DNA from: DATILI01 sp035476635
GTDB taxonomy: Bacteria; Pseudomonadota; Gammaproteobacteria; Burkholderiales; Burkholderiaceae_C
Direction: 5' to 3'
Assembly: GCA_035476635.1 (NCBI GenBank)
Contig: DATILI010000069.1
Coordinates: 1-54,564, forward strand
Length of the DNA: 54,564 nucleotides
Positions 41,392-50,250 of the stretch are shown here, one piece after another. The position numbers and the translations under genes are program-made. How positions within the stretch are numbered: position 1 is the first letter of the stretch; every line of letters begins with the position of its first letter. The notes beneath the pieces are model-generated. The model ran no database searches, was not told where the DNA came from, and saw only the letters and a program-made list of their open reading frames with translations.

Positions 41392-42870
41392 ATGATCAAG
41401 CGCGTGTTCCTGGTGCTGGCAGCCTTGGTGCTGCTCCTGGTGGCGGCCGTGGCCGCCAACACCTGGCGCCAGGGCTCGCGCCAGATCGACGTGCCGCCGG
41501 TGCCACCGCTGGCGCTGGACGAAAAAGCAGCGGCCGACCGCCTGGCCGGCTCGCTGCGTTTCAAGACGATCTCCAGCTATGACCAGCCCGAGGCCAATGC
41601 CGAGGAGTTCCGCAAGCTGCATGCGTACTTGCAGGAGCGCTTCCCCAAGACGCACGCGGCGCTCAAGCGCGAATTGGTCGGCGGCCTGAGCCTCTTGTAC
41701 ACCTGGCCCGGCACCGAGGCCGCGGCCAGGCCCGTGCTGCTGATGGCGCACCAGGACGTGGTGCCCATCGCGCCCGGCACCGAGAAGGACTGGAAGGCCG
41801 AGCCGTTCGCCGGCGAGGTGAAAGACGGCTTCATCTGGGGCCGTGGCTCCTGGGATGACAAGGGCAATCTCTTTGCGCAGATGGAGGCGGTGGAGACGCT
41901 GCTGGCCAGCGGCTTCAAGCCGCGCCAGACGATTTACCTCGCCTTCGGCCATGACGAAGAAGTCGGCGGGCTGCGCGGCGCGGTTGAAATCGCCAAGCTC
42001 ATGCAGTCGCGCAACATCAAGCTCGACTATGTGCTGGACGAAGGCCTGCTGATCACCGACGGCATCATGCCGAACCTCGCCAAGCCCGCCGCGCTGATCG
42101 GCATTGCCGAGAAGGGTTACCTTTCGGTCGTGCTGCGCGTGCCAGCCACACCAGGCCACTCGTCCATGCCGCCGCCCAAGGGGACGAGCGCCATCGCGAT
42201 GATGAGCGCCGCGCTGCGCCGCATCGAAGACGAACAACTGCCGGGCGGCATCCGCGGCGTGGCGCAAGAGATGTTTGCCACGCTCGCGCCCGAGATGAGC
42301 GGCTTCAGCCGTGTCGCGCTGACCAACCTGTGGCTGTTCGGCCCGATCGTGCAGGCCCAGCTTGAAAAGGGCGCCAGCACCAGTGCCATGCTGCGCACCA
42401 CTACCGCCTTGACGATCGTGCAGGCCGGCAACAAGGACAACGTGCTGCCCGGCATCGCGGAGGCCACGGTCAATTTCCGCCTCTTGCCCGGTGACACGCA
42501 AGCCAGCGTGATGGCGCACGTCAAGGCCAAGGCGGCGAACGACCGGTTCGAACTGATCGCCTTGCCCGGTGCCGCGGAGGCCTCGCCGGTGTCGCCCACG
42601 CAGTCGTCGTCCTACCAGCTGATCAACAAGACCGTGCGCGAAGTGTTTCCCGGCACGCTGGTATCGCCGGGCCTGATGATCGGCGCGACCGACTCGCGCC
42701 ATTTCCAGGCGGTCAGCGACCATATCTACCGCTTCTCGCCGGTGCGCGCCAAGCCCGAAGACCTCTCGCGCTTCCATGGCACGAACGAGCGCATGTCGGT
42801 CGCCAACTATGCCGAGCTGATCCGCTTCTATCACCAGCTGCTGCGCAACGGATCGCTGCCGCCGCAGTAA
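41392..42870 (+). CDS. M20 family metallohydrolase with N-terminal membrane anchor
   Basis: 492 aa from ATG 41392. One N-terminal hydrophobic segment (3-22) suggests a membrane-anchored periplasmic enzyme. Metal ligands: MAHQDVVP (H), GRGSWDDKG (D), GHDEEVGG (EE) and HGTNER at the C-terminus. Similar to carboxypeptidase S / N-acyl-amino-acid amidohydrolase (PM20D1-like) enzymes. Its insertion between the beta-oxidation gene and thiolase raises the idea that it releases fatty acids from N-acyl amino acids; this is inference. Confidence 0.9.
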   Translation: MIKRVFLVLAALVLLLVAAVAANTWRQGSRQIDVPPVPPLALDEKAAADRLAGSLRFKTISSYDQPEANAEEFRKLHAYLQERFPKTHAALKRELVGGLSLLYTWPGTEAAARPVLLMAHQDVVPIAPGTEKDWKAEPFAGEVKDGFIWGRGSWDDKGNLFAQMEAVETLLASGFKPRQTIYLAFGHDEEVGGLRGAVEIAKLMQSRNIKLDYVLDEGLLITDGIMPNLAKPAALIGIAEKGYLSVVLRVPATPGHSSMPPPKGTSAIAMMSAALRRIEDEQLPGGIRGVAQEMFATLAPEMSGFSRVALTNLWLFGPIVQAQLEKGASTSAMLRTTTALTIVQAGNKDNVLPGIAEATVNFRLLPGDTQASVMAHVKAKAANDRFELIALPGAAEASPVSPTQSSSYQLINKTVREVFPGTLVSPGLMIGATDSRHFQAVSDHIYRFSPVRAKPEDLSRFHGTNERMSVANYAELIRFYHQLLRNGSLPPQ

Positions 42871-42926
42871 AGAATTTCGCTTCCAGTTTTCACCAGTTTC
42901 ACATCCGACAGAGAAAGGACATCGCC

Positions 42927-44102
42927 ATGACCAACGCCGTCATCGTTTCAACCGCCCGCACCCCGCTTGCCAAGAGCTGGAAAGGCGCCTTCAACATGAC
43001 CCATGGCGCCACGCTCGGCGGCCATGCCGTGCAGCACGCCATCCAGCGCGCCGGCATTGACGCGGCCGAAGTCGAAGACGTCATCATGGGCTGCGCCAAC
43101 CCCGAAGGCGCGACCGGCGCCAACATCGCGCGCCAGATCGCGCTCAAGGCCGGCTGCCCGATCACCGTATCGGGCGTGACCGTGAACCGCTTTTGCTCCT
43201 CGGGCCTGCAGACCATCGCCCTGGCCGCGCAGCGCGTGATTGCCGGCGAAGCCGACATCTTCGTGGCCGGCGGCGTTGAAAGCATCTCCTGCGTGCAGCA
43301 GGAAATGAACACGCACATGATGAAAGACCTCGCGCTGGAGAAGATGAAGCCCGAGATCTACTGGAACATGCTGCAGACCGCCGAGCAGGTGGCCAAGCGC
43401 TATAACATCGGCCGCGACGCGATGGACGAATACGGCGCCGCCAGCCAGCAAAAGGCTTCGGCCGCGCTGGCCGCGGGCCTGTTCGAAGCCGAGATCGCGC
43501 CGATCACCGTGACGGCAGGCGTTGCCGACCCGGTGATGGGCCTGCGTACCAAGGAAGTCACCGTCAGCAAGGACGAAGGCATCCGCGAAGGCACCACCAA
43601 GGAAGGCATCAGCGGCATCAAGCCCGCGATTCCCGGTGGCGTGATTTCGGCCGGCAACGCCAGTCAGTTCTCCGATGGCGCCGGCGCCATGGTGATCATG
43701 AACGAGACCCTGGCCGAGAAGCGCGGCTTGAAGCCGCTGGGCCGTTTCCTCGGCTTTGCCGTGGCCGGTTGCGAGCCCGATGAAATGGGCATCGGCCCGG
43801 TGTACGCCATTCCGAAGGTGCTGAGCCGCCTGGGCCTGAAGGTCAGTGACATCGACCTGTGGGAACTGAACGAAGCGTTTGCCGTGCAGGTGATCTACTG
43901 CCGCGACAAGCTCGGCATCCCGGGCGACCGCCTGAACGTCAACGGCGGCGCCATCGCGGTGGGCCACCCCTACGGCGTTTCCGGCCAGCGCCTGGCGGGC
44001 CACGCCCTGATCGAAGGCAAGCGCCGCGGCGCCAAGCGCGTGGTCGTGACCATGTGCATCGGCGGCGGCATGGGTGCGGCGGGCGTGTTCGAGGTGCTCT
44101 GA
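42927..44102 (+). CDS. Acetyl-CoA C-acyltransferase (thiolase)
   Basis: 391 aa. Nucleophile C90 (NRFCSSGLQT), H347 (AVGHPYGVSG) and C377 (TMCIGGGMGAAG) are all present. It performs the last step of beta-oxidation, partner of the bifunctional protein at 39279. GAAAGGAC precedes the ATG. A structured repeat fills the gap to the following acyl-CoA dehydrogenase. Confidence 0.95.
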   Translation: MTNAVIVSTARTPLAKSWKGAFNMTHGATLGGHAVQHAIQRAGIDAAEVEDVIMGCANPEGATGANIARQIALKAGCPITVSGVTVNRFCSSGLQTIALAAQRVIAGEADIFVAGGVESISCVQQEMNTHMMKDLALEKMKPEIYWNMLQTAEQVAKRYNIGRDAMDEYGAASQQKASAALAAGLFEAEIAPITVTAGVADPVMGLRTKEVTVSKDEGIREGTTKEGISGIKPAIPGGVISAGNASQFSDGAGAMVIMNETLAEKRGLKPLGRFLGFAVAGCEPDEMGIGPVYAIPKVLSRLGLKVSDIDLWELNEAFAVQVIYCRDKLGIPGDRLNVNGGAIAVGHPYGVSGQRLAGHALIEGKRRGAKRVVVTMCIGGGMGAAGVFEVL

Positions 44103-44110
44103 CTTTGAAC

Positions 44111-44201
44111 TTGTCATCCCGGGCTTGACCCGGGATCCATGGCTTCCCGCGGGGACCTTGGCTGGCGCGACGTGGATTGCGGGTCAAGCCCGCAATGACA
44201 A
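44111..44201. repeat. Double-hairpin inverted repeat in the thiolase / acyl-CoA dehydrogenase gap
   Basis: Arms 44111-44139 and 44173-44201 (29 bp each) are complementary at 25 positions. Each arm is itself a perfect hairpin: ATCCCGGG-CTTGA-CCCGGGAT (44116-44136) and ATTGCGGG-TCAAG-CCCGCAAT (44176-44196). It has the look of a common dispersed palindromic repeat whose arms begin TTGTCAT and end ATGACAA. Confidence 0.9.
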
Positions 44202-44215
44202 ACCGGAAATCCTCC

Positions 44216-46048
44216 ATGTCTCTTCGCCCCACCATCGACTTCCTGCTGTACCAATGGCTCGGCGCCGAGGCGCTGAACCAGCGCACGCGCTTTGCCGACC
44301 ATTCGCGCGAGACCTTTGACGCGGTGCTGGACACCTGCGAGCGCATCGCCCGCGAGAAGTACGCGCCGTTCAATCGCACGGTGGACATTGAAGAGCCGCG
44401 CTTTGACGGCGAGAAGGTGATCCTGCCGCAGGCCACGCATGATGCGCACAAGGCCTTCGTCGGCTCCGGGATGCTGAGCGCGGCGCAGGACTACGAGATC
44501 GGCGGCATGCAATTGCCCTACACCGTGGAATCGGCCGCAAACGCCTTCTTCGCGATGGCCTCGGTGAGCATCGGCTCCAACATGCTGACCAAGGGCAATG
44601 CCGGCTTGTTGATGGTGCATGGCACGGCGCTGCAACAGGAAGTGTTCGCGCTCAATGAATTTTCCGGGCGCTGGGCCGGCACCATGTGCCTGTCGGAGCC
44701 GCAGGCTGGTTCGTCGCTGAGCGACGTGGCGACCAAGGCTGTGCCGGACGGCGAGGGGTTCGAGAGCGATCCGCTGGGCCCGCGCTACCGCCTGAAGGGC
44801 AACAAGATGTGGATTTCCTCGGGCGAGCATGAGCTTACCGAGAACATCATCCACCTTGTGCTGGCCAAGATTCCCGGCCCGGACGGCAAGCTGATTCCGG
44901 GCACCAAGGGCATTTCGCTGTTCATCGTCCCGAAGAAAATGGTCGACACAAAAGGCCAGCTTACGGGCGTACGCAACGACGTGGCGCTGGCCGGCCTGAA
45001 CCACAAGCTGGGCTGGCGCGGCACCACCAACACCTTGCTGAATTTTGGCGAAGGCAAGTATCCCGTGGGCGGGGCGCCCGGCGCCGTGGGCTATCTCGTC
45101 GGCAAGCCGCATGAAGGCCTGCGCTGCATGTTCCACATGATGAACGAGGCGCGCATCGGTGTCGGCACGGCTGCGGTGATGCTGGGCATGGCGGGCTACC
45201 ACGCCTCTCTGGACTACGCGAAGAACCGCCCCCAAGGCCGCCCGACCGGGGCCGGGGGCAAAGACCCCGCCCAGCCGCAGGTGCGCATCATCGAGCACGC
45301 CGACGTCAAGCGCATGCTGCTGGCGCAGAAGTCGTACTGTGAAGGGGCGCTGGCGCTGGAGCTGTATTGCGCGCGCCTGGTGGACGAGCAGCACACAGGT
45401 GCGCCAGAAGCCGCCGATGATGCGCGCTTGCTGCTGGAGGTATTGACGCCCATCGCCAAGAGCTGGCCCAGCGAGTGGTGCCTGGAGGCGAACTCGCTTG
45501 CCATCCAGATCCACGGTGGCTACGGCTACACGCGCGACTTCCCGGTGGAGCAGTACTGGCGCGACAACCGCCTCAACATGATCCACGAAGGCACGCACGG
45601 CATCCAGGCCGCCGACCTGCTGGGCCGCAAGGTGCTGATGGAAGGCGGCAAGGGCTTGCAGCTCCTGGCCGCGCGCATCGATGCAACGATCGCTCGTGCG
45701 ACGGCCGTGCCCGGTCTCGCCGAACACGCCAAGGCCCTGGCCCAGGCGCTGCAACACATAGCCGCAGCCACCAAGGAGGCCTGGGCCACAGGCAATGCCG
45801 GCGATGCCCTGGCCAATGCCGTGCCCTACATGCAGGCCTTCGGCCATACCGTGCTGGCCTGGATCTGGCTGGACGTGGCCCTGGCCGCGGGCGAAGCGAA
45901 TGCGCAACATGCGGCGGCGGCCCACACCGGGCGCCTTGCCGCCGTGCGCTACTTCTTCCACTACGAGCTGCCCAAGATCGGCGCCTGGCTCATGGTGGTC
46001 GAAACGCGCGACACGACCTGCGCGTCCCTGGCCGAAGAGGCATTCTGA
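44216..46048 (+). CDS. Acyl-CoA dehydrogenase with C-terminal domain (FadE/DmdC-like)
   Basis: 610 aa from ATG 44216 (SLRPTIDFLLYQWLG). FAD-binding motifs MCLSEPQAGSSLSD and NKMWISSGEHEL; the catalytic glutamate region reads MIHEGTHGIQAADLLGRK. This long acyl-CoA dehydrogenase type is found with beta-oxidation genes and includes 3-methylthiopropionyl-CoA dehydrogenases. An in-frame ATG at 44198 lies in the repeat and is less likely. It overlaps the next small gene by one base (TGATG). Confidence 0.93.
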   Translation: MSLRPTIDFLLYQWLGAEALNQRTRFADHSRETFDAVLDTCERIAREKYAPFNRTVDIEEPRFDGEKVILPQATHDAHKAFVGSGMLSAAQDYEIGGMQLPYTVESAANAFFAMASVSIGSNMLTKGNAGLLMVHGTALQQEVFALNEFSGRWAGTMCLSEPQAGSSLSDVATKAVPDGEGFESDPLGPRYRLKGNKMWISSGEHELTENIIHLVLAKIPGPDGKLIPGTKGISLFIVPKKMVDTKGQLTGVRNDVALAGLNHKLGWRGTTNTLLNFGEGKYPVGGAPGAVGYLVGKPHEGLRCMFHMMNEARIGVGTAAVMLGMAGYHASLDYAKNRPQGRPTGAGGKDPAQPQVRIIEHADVKRMLLAQKSYCEGALALELYCARLVDEQHTGAPEAADDARLLLEVLTPIAKSWPSEWCLEANSLAIQIHGGYGYTRDFPVEQYWRDNRLNMIHEGTHGIQAADLLGRKVLMEGGKGLQLLAARIDATIARATAVPGLAEHAKALAQALQHIAAATKEAWATGNAGDALANAVPYMQAFGHTVLAWIWLDVALAAGEANAQHAAAAHTGRLAAVRYFFHYELPKIGAWLMVVETRDTTCASLAEEAF

Positions 46049-46251
46049 TGGCCACCGCCCGCACGCTTGCCCGGCTGCAGAACCTGGTCTGGGTCCTGGT
46101 CTATGGCGGCCTGCTGACCCTGGTGCTGGGGCTGTCCACGGAACGTACCGACGAGCCGGTCGGCTGGTTCCTGATCGTCGGCGGCGGCATCGTTGCGGCC
46201 GTGGGTTTTGTATTGATCTGGGTGCGTTCGCGCCTGAAACTGGACGCCTGA
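46048..46251 (+). CDS. Small two-helix membrane protein, 67 aa
   Basis: Starts on the last base of the acyl-CoA dehydrogenase stop (TGATG), so it is translationally coupled. Two hydrophobic helices (about 13-29 and 40-59: LVWVLVYGGLLTLVLGL and GWFLIVGGGIVAAVGFVLIW) with a positively charged end. I do not recognise a family; it may tether or modulate the acyl-CoA dehydrogenase or be an unrelated small membrane protein. Confidence 0.8.
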   Translation: MATARTLARLQNLVWVLVYGGLLTLVLGLSTERTDEPVGWFLIVGGGIVAAVGFVLIWVRSRLKLDA

Positions 46252-46296
46252 AGCACAGGCGCAAAATTCACCAAAGAGACTTCAAGGACATCATCC

Positions 46297-47088
46297 ATGA
46301 CACGTAGCATCCAACAACTGTTCGACCTCACGGGCAAGACCGCCCTGGTGACCGGCGGCTCGCGCGGCCTGGGCCTGCAACTGGCGCAGGCGCTGGGCGA
46401 AGCGGGTGCCAAGATCATGCTGAGTTCGCGCAAGGCGCAGGACCTGGAGGAAGCCTCCGCCGAACTCCAGTCGGCCGGCATCGACACGCGCTGGATCGCC
46501 GCTGATTGCGCCAAGGAAGAAGACATCCGCCGCCTTGCCGACGAAACGCTGCATCGCATGGGCCATGTGGACATCCTGGTGAACAACGCAGGCGCGGCCT
46601 GGGGCGCGCCGGCCGAAGACCATCCGGTCGAGGCCTGGGACAAGGTCATGAACCTCAATATCCGCGGCTACTTCATCCTGTCGCAGCACATCGCCAAGCA
46701 CAGCATGATCGCGCGGCGCTCGGGCCGCATCATCAACGTGGCTTCCATCGCCGGCCTGGGCGGCAACCCACCGGAAATGCAGACCATCGCCTACAACACC
46801 TCCAAGGGCGCGGTCATCAATTTCACGCGCACGCTGGGCGCCGAATGGGGCAAGTACAACATCACGGTGAACGCGATCTGCCCGGGCTTTTTCCCAAGCA
46901 AGATGACGGTGGGCACGCTCAAGGCCATGGGCGAGGAAAAGCTCGCCGCCCATGCACCCCTGCGCCGCCTGGGCGACGACGAAGACCTGAAGGGCCTCAC
47001 GGTGCTGTATGCCTCCGACGCCGGCAAGCACATCACCGGCCAATGGCTGGCGGTGGACGGCGGCGTCAGCATCGTCACTGGTGGCTGA
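46297..47088 (+). CDS. SDR family oxidoreductase (FabG-like)
   Basis: 263 aa. NAD(P) motif TGGSRGLG (19-26), NNAG (96-99), catalytic S150, Y166 and K170, and the C-terminal GQWLAVDGGVSI typical of FabG-like ketoreductases and hydroxyacyl-CoA dehydrogenases. It lies between acyl-CoA dehydrogenase and thioesterase genes, so the substrate is probably an acyl-CoA derivative. Confidence 0.94.
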   Translation: MTRSIQQLFDLTGKTALVTGGSRGLGLQLAQALGEAGAKIMLSSRKAQDLEEASAELQSAGIDTRWIAADCAKEEDIRRLADETLHRMGHVDILVNNAGAAWGAPAEDHPVEAWDKVMNLNIRGYFILSQHIAKHSMIARRSGRIINVASIAGLGGNPPEMQTIAYNTSKGAVINFTRTLGAEWGKYNITVNAICPGFFPSKMTVGTLKAMGEEKLAAHAPLRRLGDDEDLKGLTVLYASDAGKHITGQWLAVDGGVSIVTGG

Positions 47089-47095
47089 GCAAGAA

Positions 47096-47524
47096 ATGAA
47101 ATTCGGCGTAGAAATCCCCTTCGTCCACCACCTCGGGTTTGAACTCGACGTGTTCGAAGGCGGGCGTTCGGAGCTGCGCTACGAGCCCAGGCCCGAGCAC
47201 CTCAACTCCTTCAATGTCACGCACGGCGGCGCCTGCATGACGTTCCTGGATGTGGTCATGGCGGTGGCGGCGCGCAGCATGCAGAAAGACATGGGCGTGG
47301 TCACCATCGAGATGAAGACCAGCTTCATGCAGCCTTCGCGCGGCAAGCTCACCGGCAAGGGCCGGTTGATGCACCGCACGGCCACCATGGCCTTCACCGA
47401 GGGCATGATCTACGACGAAGAGGGCAGGGCCTGCGCCCACGCCACGGGCACATTCAAGTACGTCAAGCGATTGCCGACCGGGCTCAAGGACGGCGGCGCA
47501 TCGAGCGGCATTTCAACAGACTAG
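47096..47524 (+). CDS. PaaI family hotdog thioesterase
   Basis: 142 aa hotdog-fold protein. The motif NVTHGGACMTFLDVVMAVAA holds the active-site HGG-N/D pattern, followed by TIEMKTSFMQP. It cleaves acyl-CoA or aryl-CoA thioesters, probably to recover CoA in this catabolic cluster. Start 7 bases after the SDR stop. Confidence 0.92.
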   Translation: MKFGVEIPFVHHLGFELDVFEGGRSELRYEPRPEHLNSFNVTHGGACMTFLDVVMAVAARSMQKDMGVVTIEMKTSFMQPSRGKLTGKGRLMHRTATMAFTEGMIYDEEGRACAHATGTFKYVKRLPTGLKDGGASSGISTD

Positions 47525-47533
47525 GAGACACAC

Positions 47534-48550
47534 ATGGCACAGAACAAGCAAATCCATCTGGACAACCGCCCGCAGGGCGAAGCCACCGCAAGCAACTTCA
47601 AGCTGGTGACCGCCGAGACACCCGCGCTGGCTGACGGCCAGGTGCTGGTGCGGCATCACTACATGAGCCTGGACCCGTACATGCGCGGCCGCATGAACGA
47701 TGCCAAGAGCTATGCGCTGCCGCAGCCCCTGGGCCAGGTGATGCAAGGCGGCACCGTCGGCGAAGTGGTCGAAAGCCGCAACCCGAAGTACGCGGTGGGC
47801 GACAAGGTCGTGGGCTTTGGCGGCTGGCAGGAATACAGCGTGGTGAATGCCGAACAGGTCGGCGCCCTGCGCAAGGTGGACACCACGCATGTGCCGCTGT
47901 CGCACTATCTCGGCGCGGTCGGCATGCCGGGTGTGACGGCCTGGTACGGCCTGGTGAAAATCATCGAACCCAAGGCCGGCCAGACCATGGTCGTCAGCGC
48001 GGCCACAGGCGCGGTGGGCAGTGCGTTCGGCGCGCTGGCCAAGGCGCGCGGCTGCCGCGCCGTCGGCATTGCCGGCGGGCCGGACAAGTGCAAGTATGCG
48101 GTGGAAGAGCTGGGCTTTGACGCCTGCATCGACTACAAGGTGCACAAGGATGCGGGCTCGCTGGCCAAGGCGCTGAAAGATGCGTGCCCCGACGGCATCG
48201 ACGGCTATTTCGAGAACGTCGGCGGCATGGTGCTGGACGCCGTGCTCACGCGCATGAACGCCTTCGGGCGCATCGCCTTGTGCGGCATGATCGCCGGCTA
48301 CGATGGCCAGCCGTTGCCGCTGACCTATCCGGCGCTGATCCTCGTGAACCGCCTGAAGCTCGAGGGCTTCATCGTCAGCGAGCACATGGAAGTCTGGCCG
48401 CAGGCGCTGCAGGAACTGGGCACCCTGGTCGGCACCGGCAAGCTGCGCCCGCGCGAAACCGTGGCGCAGGGCCTGGAGGCCGCGCCCGAGGCGTTCCTGG
48501 GCCTGCTCAAGGGCAAGAACTTCGGCAAGCAGCTGGTCAAGCTGGTCTGA
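47534..48550 (+). CDS. MDR family NADP-dependent oxidoreductase (curcumin reductase-like)
   Basis: 338 aa zinc-independent medium-chain reductase. Motifs: HYMSLDPYMRGRM (48-60), GFGGWQEY, and the NADP loop VVSAATGAVGSAFGALAK. Related enzymes (YncB/CurA, leukotriene B4 12-hydroxydehydrogenase) reduce alpha,beta-unsaturated carbonyls. TAGGAGA precedes the ATG; the gap to the thioesterase gene is 9 bases. Confidence 0.93.
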   Translation: MAQNKQIHLDNRPQGEATASNFKLVTAETPALADGQVLVRHHYMSLDPYMRGRMNDAKSYALPQPLGQVMQGGTVGEVVESRNPKYAVGDKVVGFGGWQEYSVVNAEQVGALRKVDTTHVPLSHYLGAVGMPGVTAWYGLVKIIEPKAGQTMVVSAATGAVGSAFGALAKARGCRAVGIAGGPDKCKYAVEELGFDACIDYKVHKDAGSLAKALKDACPDGIDGYFENVGGMVLDAVLTRMNAFGRIALCGMIAGYDGQPLPLTYPALILVNRLKLEGFIVSEHMEVWPQALQELGTLVGTGKLRPRETVAQGLEAAPEAFLGLLKGKNFGKQLVKLV

Positions 48551-48569
48551 TCACTTGCAGGTGATGGGC

Positions 48570-50234
48570 ATGTCTGATCTGACCCACGACGTATTCAACC
48601 AGCCCGAGCCGCTGGTGGACTACAACCTGTTCGAAGGCAATCGGGCGTTGCGCGACGCCCTCCAATTCAACGCGCCGGAGCTGGATGTGGCCGAGCTCTC
48701 GCAGCTGGGTGCGAGCCTGGGCAGCGCGCGCATGCAGGCGCATGCGCGCCTGGCCAATGTGCACACACCGCAGCTGCATAGCCATGATCGCTTCGGCCGG
48801 CGCGTGGACCAGGTCGAGTTCCACCCGAGCTACCACGCGCTGATGGAGCTGGCAACGGGCGCGGGCTTGCACGGCACGCCTTGGGCGGGCGCCACCAAGT
48901 CCGCCCACACCTTGCGCGCCGCCGGCTTCATGCTGTTCACCGAGCTCGAGCCTTCCGTCCTGTGCCCGATCTCCATGACCTACGCCGCCACACCGGCGCT
49001 GCGCGGCAATGCCGCCGTCTACGCCGACTGGGGGCCGCGCCTGATGAGCCGCGCCTACGACGCCGAGATGAGGCTCTTCTCGCAGAAAGCCGGCGTGACC
49101 ATGGGCATGGGCATGACGGAGAAGCAGGGCGGCTCCGACGTGCGCGCCAACACCACGCAGGCCACGCCGGACGGCACGGACGCCTGGGGCCAGCGCTTCC
49201 GGCTGATGGGCCACAAATGGTTTTTCTCGGCGCCGATGTGCGATGCCTTTCTGGTGCTCGCACAAACCGCCTCGGGCCTGAGCTGCCTGTTCCTGCCGCG
49301 CGTTCTACCGGGCACGGAGGGCTCCTCCGGTAGCGGCTCGCTCAACAGCATCCGCATCCAGCGCCTGAAGGACAAGCTGGGCAACAAGGCCAACGCCAGC
49401 TCCGAGGTCGAATTCCACAACGCCACCGCCTGGCTGGTGGGCGAAGAGGGCCGCGGCATTCCGCAGATCCTCGAAATGGGCACAATGACCCGGCTCGATT
49501 GCGCCCTGGGAACCAGCGGCCTGATGCGCCAGGCCCTGTCTATCGCGTTGAACCACACCACGCAGCGCAAGGCCTTCGGCAAGGCGCTGGTCGAGCAGCC
49601 GCTGATGCGCAACGTGCTGGCCGACCTGGCACTCGAATCCGAGGCCGCCACGGCGCTTGCCATCCGCCTGGCGCGTGCCTTTGACCGGCCCGGCGATGCG
49701 CACGAAGCCGTCATGGCGCGCCTGCTCACGCCGGTGGCCAAGTTCTGGATCTGCAAGCGCGGCAGCCACTTCGCGCAGGAGGCCATGGAGTGCCTGGGCG
49801 GCAATGGCTATGTGGAGGCGGGCGGCGAAGGCATCATGGCCCGCATCTACCGCGAAATGCCGCTCAACTCGATCTGGGAAGGCGCGGGCAACATCATGGC
49901 CATCGACCTGCTGCGCGCCCTGCGCAAGGCCGATGCTGCCGCAGCGCTGGCGCACGAGCTGGCGCCGGCCAAGGGCGCGCACCCGGCCCTGGACCGCATG
50001 GCCGCGGCCTTGCCGGTGCGCGTGGAAGAGGCCGCCACCGAACTCGAGGCGCGGCGTCTGGCGCAAGACGTTGCGCTGGCGGTGCAGGCGGCCCTGCTGT
50101 ACCAGCACGCGCCGACAACCGTGTTCGCGGCCTTCTGCGACTCGCGCCTGGTCGGCAACTGGGGCCAGTCCTTCGGCAGCCTTGGCGCCGCTACCGATTT
50201 CGACGCGATCATTGCGCGCGCGCAGCCTCGTTAA
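48570..50234 (+). CDS. AidB-like acyl-CoA dehydrogenase family flavoprotein
   Basis: 554 aa from ATG 48570, with AGGTGA 5 bases upstream. The N-terminal region (FNQPEPLVDYNLFEGNRALR) and SIWEGAGNIMAIDLLRALR near the C-terminus match AidB/isovaleryl-CoA-dehydrogenase-like proteins; FAD motif MTEKQGGSDVRANTT. E. coli AidB (541 aa) is part of the adaptive response to DNA alkylation. With GST, SDR and Ogt genes downstream it may be part of an electrophile/alkylation response. A beta-oxidation role is the alternative. Confidence 0.9.
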   Translation: MSDLTHDVFNQPEPLVDYNLFEGNRALRDALQFNAPELDVAELSQLGASLGSARMQAHARLANVHTPQLHSHDRFGRRVDQVEFHPSYHALMELATGAGLHGTPWAGATKSAHTLRAAGFMLFTELEPSVLCPISMTYAATPALRGNAAVYADWGPRLMSRAYDAEMRLFSQKAGVTMGMGMTEKQGGSDVRANTTQATPDGTDAWGQRFRLMGHKWFFSAPMCDAFLVLAQTASGLSCLFLPRVLPGTEGSSGSGSLNSIRIQRLKDKLGNKANASSEVEFHNATAWLVGEEGRGIPQILEMGTMTRLDCALGTSGLMRQALSIALNHTTQRKAFGKALVEQPLMRNVLADLALESEAATALAIRLARAFDRPGDAHEAVMARLLTPVAKFWICKRGSHFAQEAMECLGGNGYVEAGGEGIMARIYREMPLNSIWEGAGNIMAIDLLRALRKADAAAALAHELAPAKGAHPALDRMAAALPVRVEEAATELEARRLAQDVALAVQAALLYQHAPTTVFAAFCDSRLVGNWGQSFGSLGAATDFDAIIARAQPR

Positions 50235-50250
50235 AAACAAAGGAGAACCC

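Noticed and set aside
44114..46264. Very long minus-strand frame (716 codons) opposite the acyl-CoA dehydrogenase gene
   Set aside because: Shadow of a GC-rich gene: its translation is rich in Ala, Arg, His and Gly, shows no domain, and lacks a ribosome site. The same applies to long antisense frames at 39537-41564, 29457-31451 and 33623-35362.
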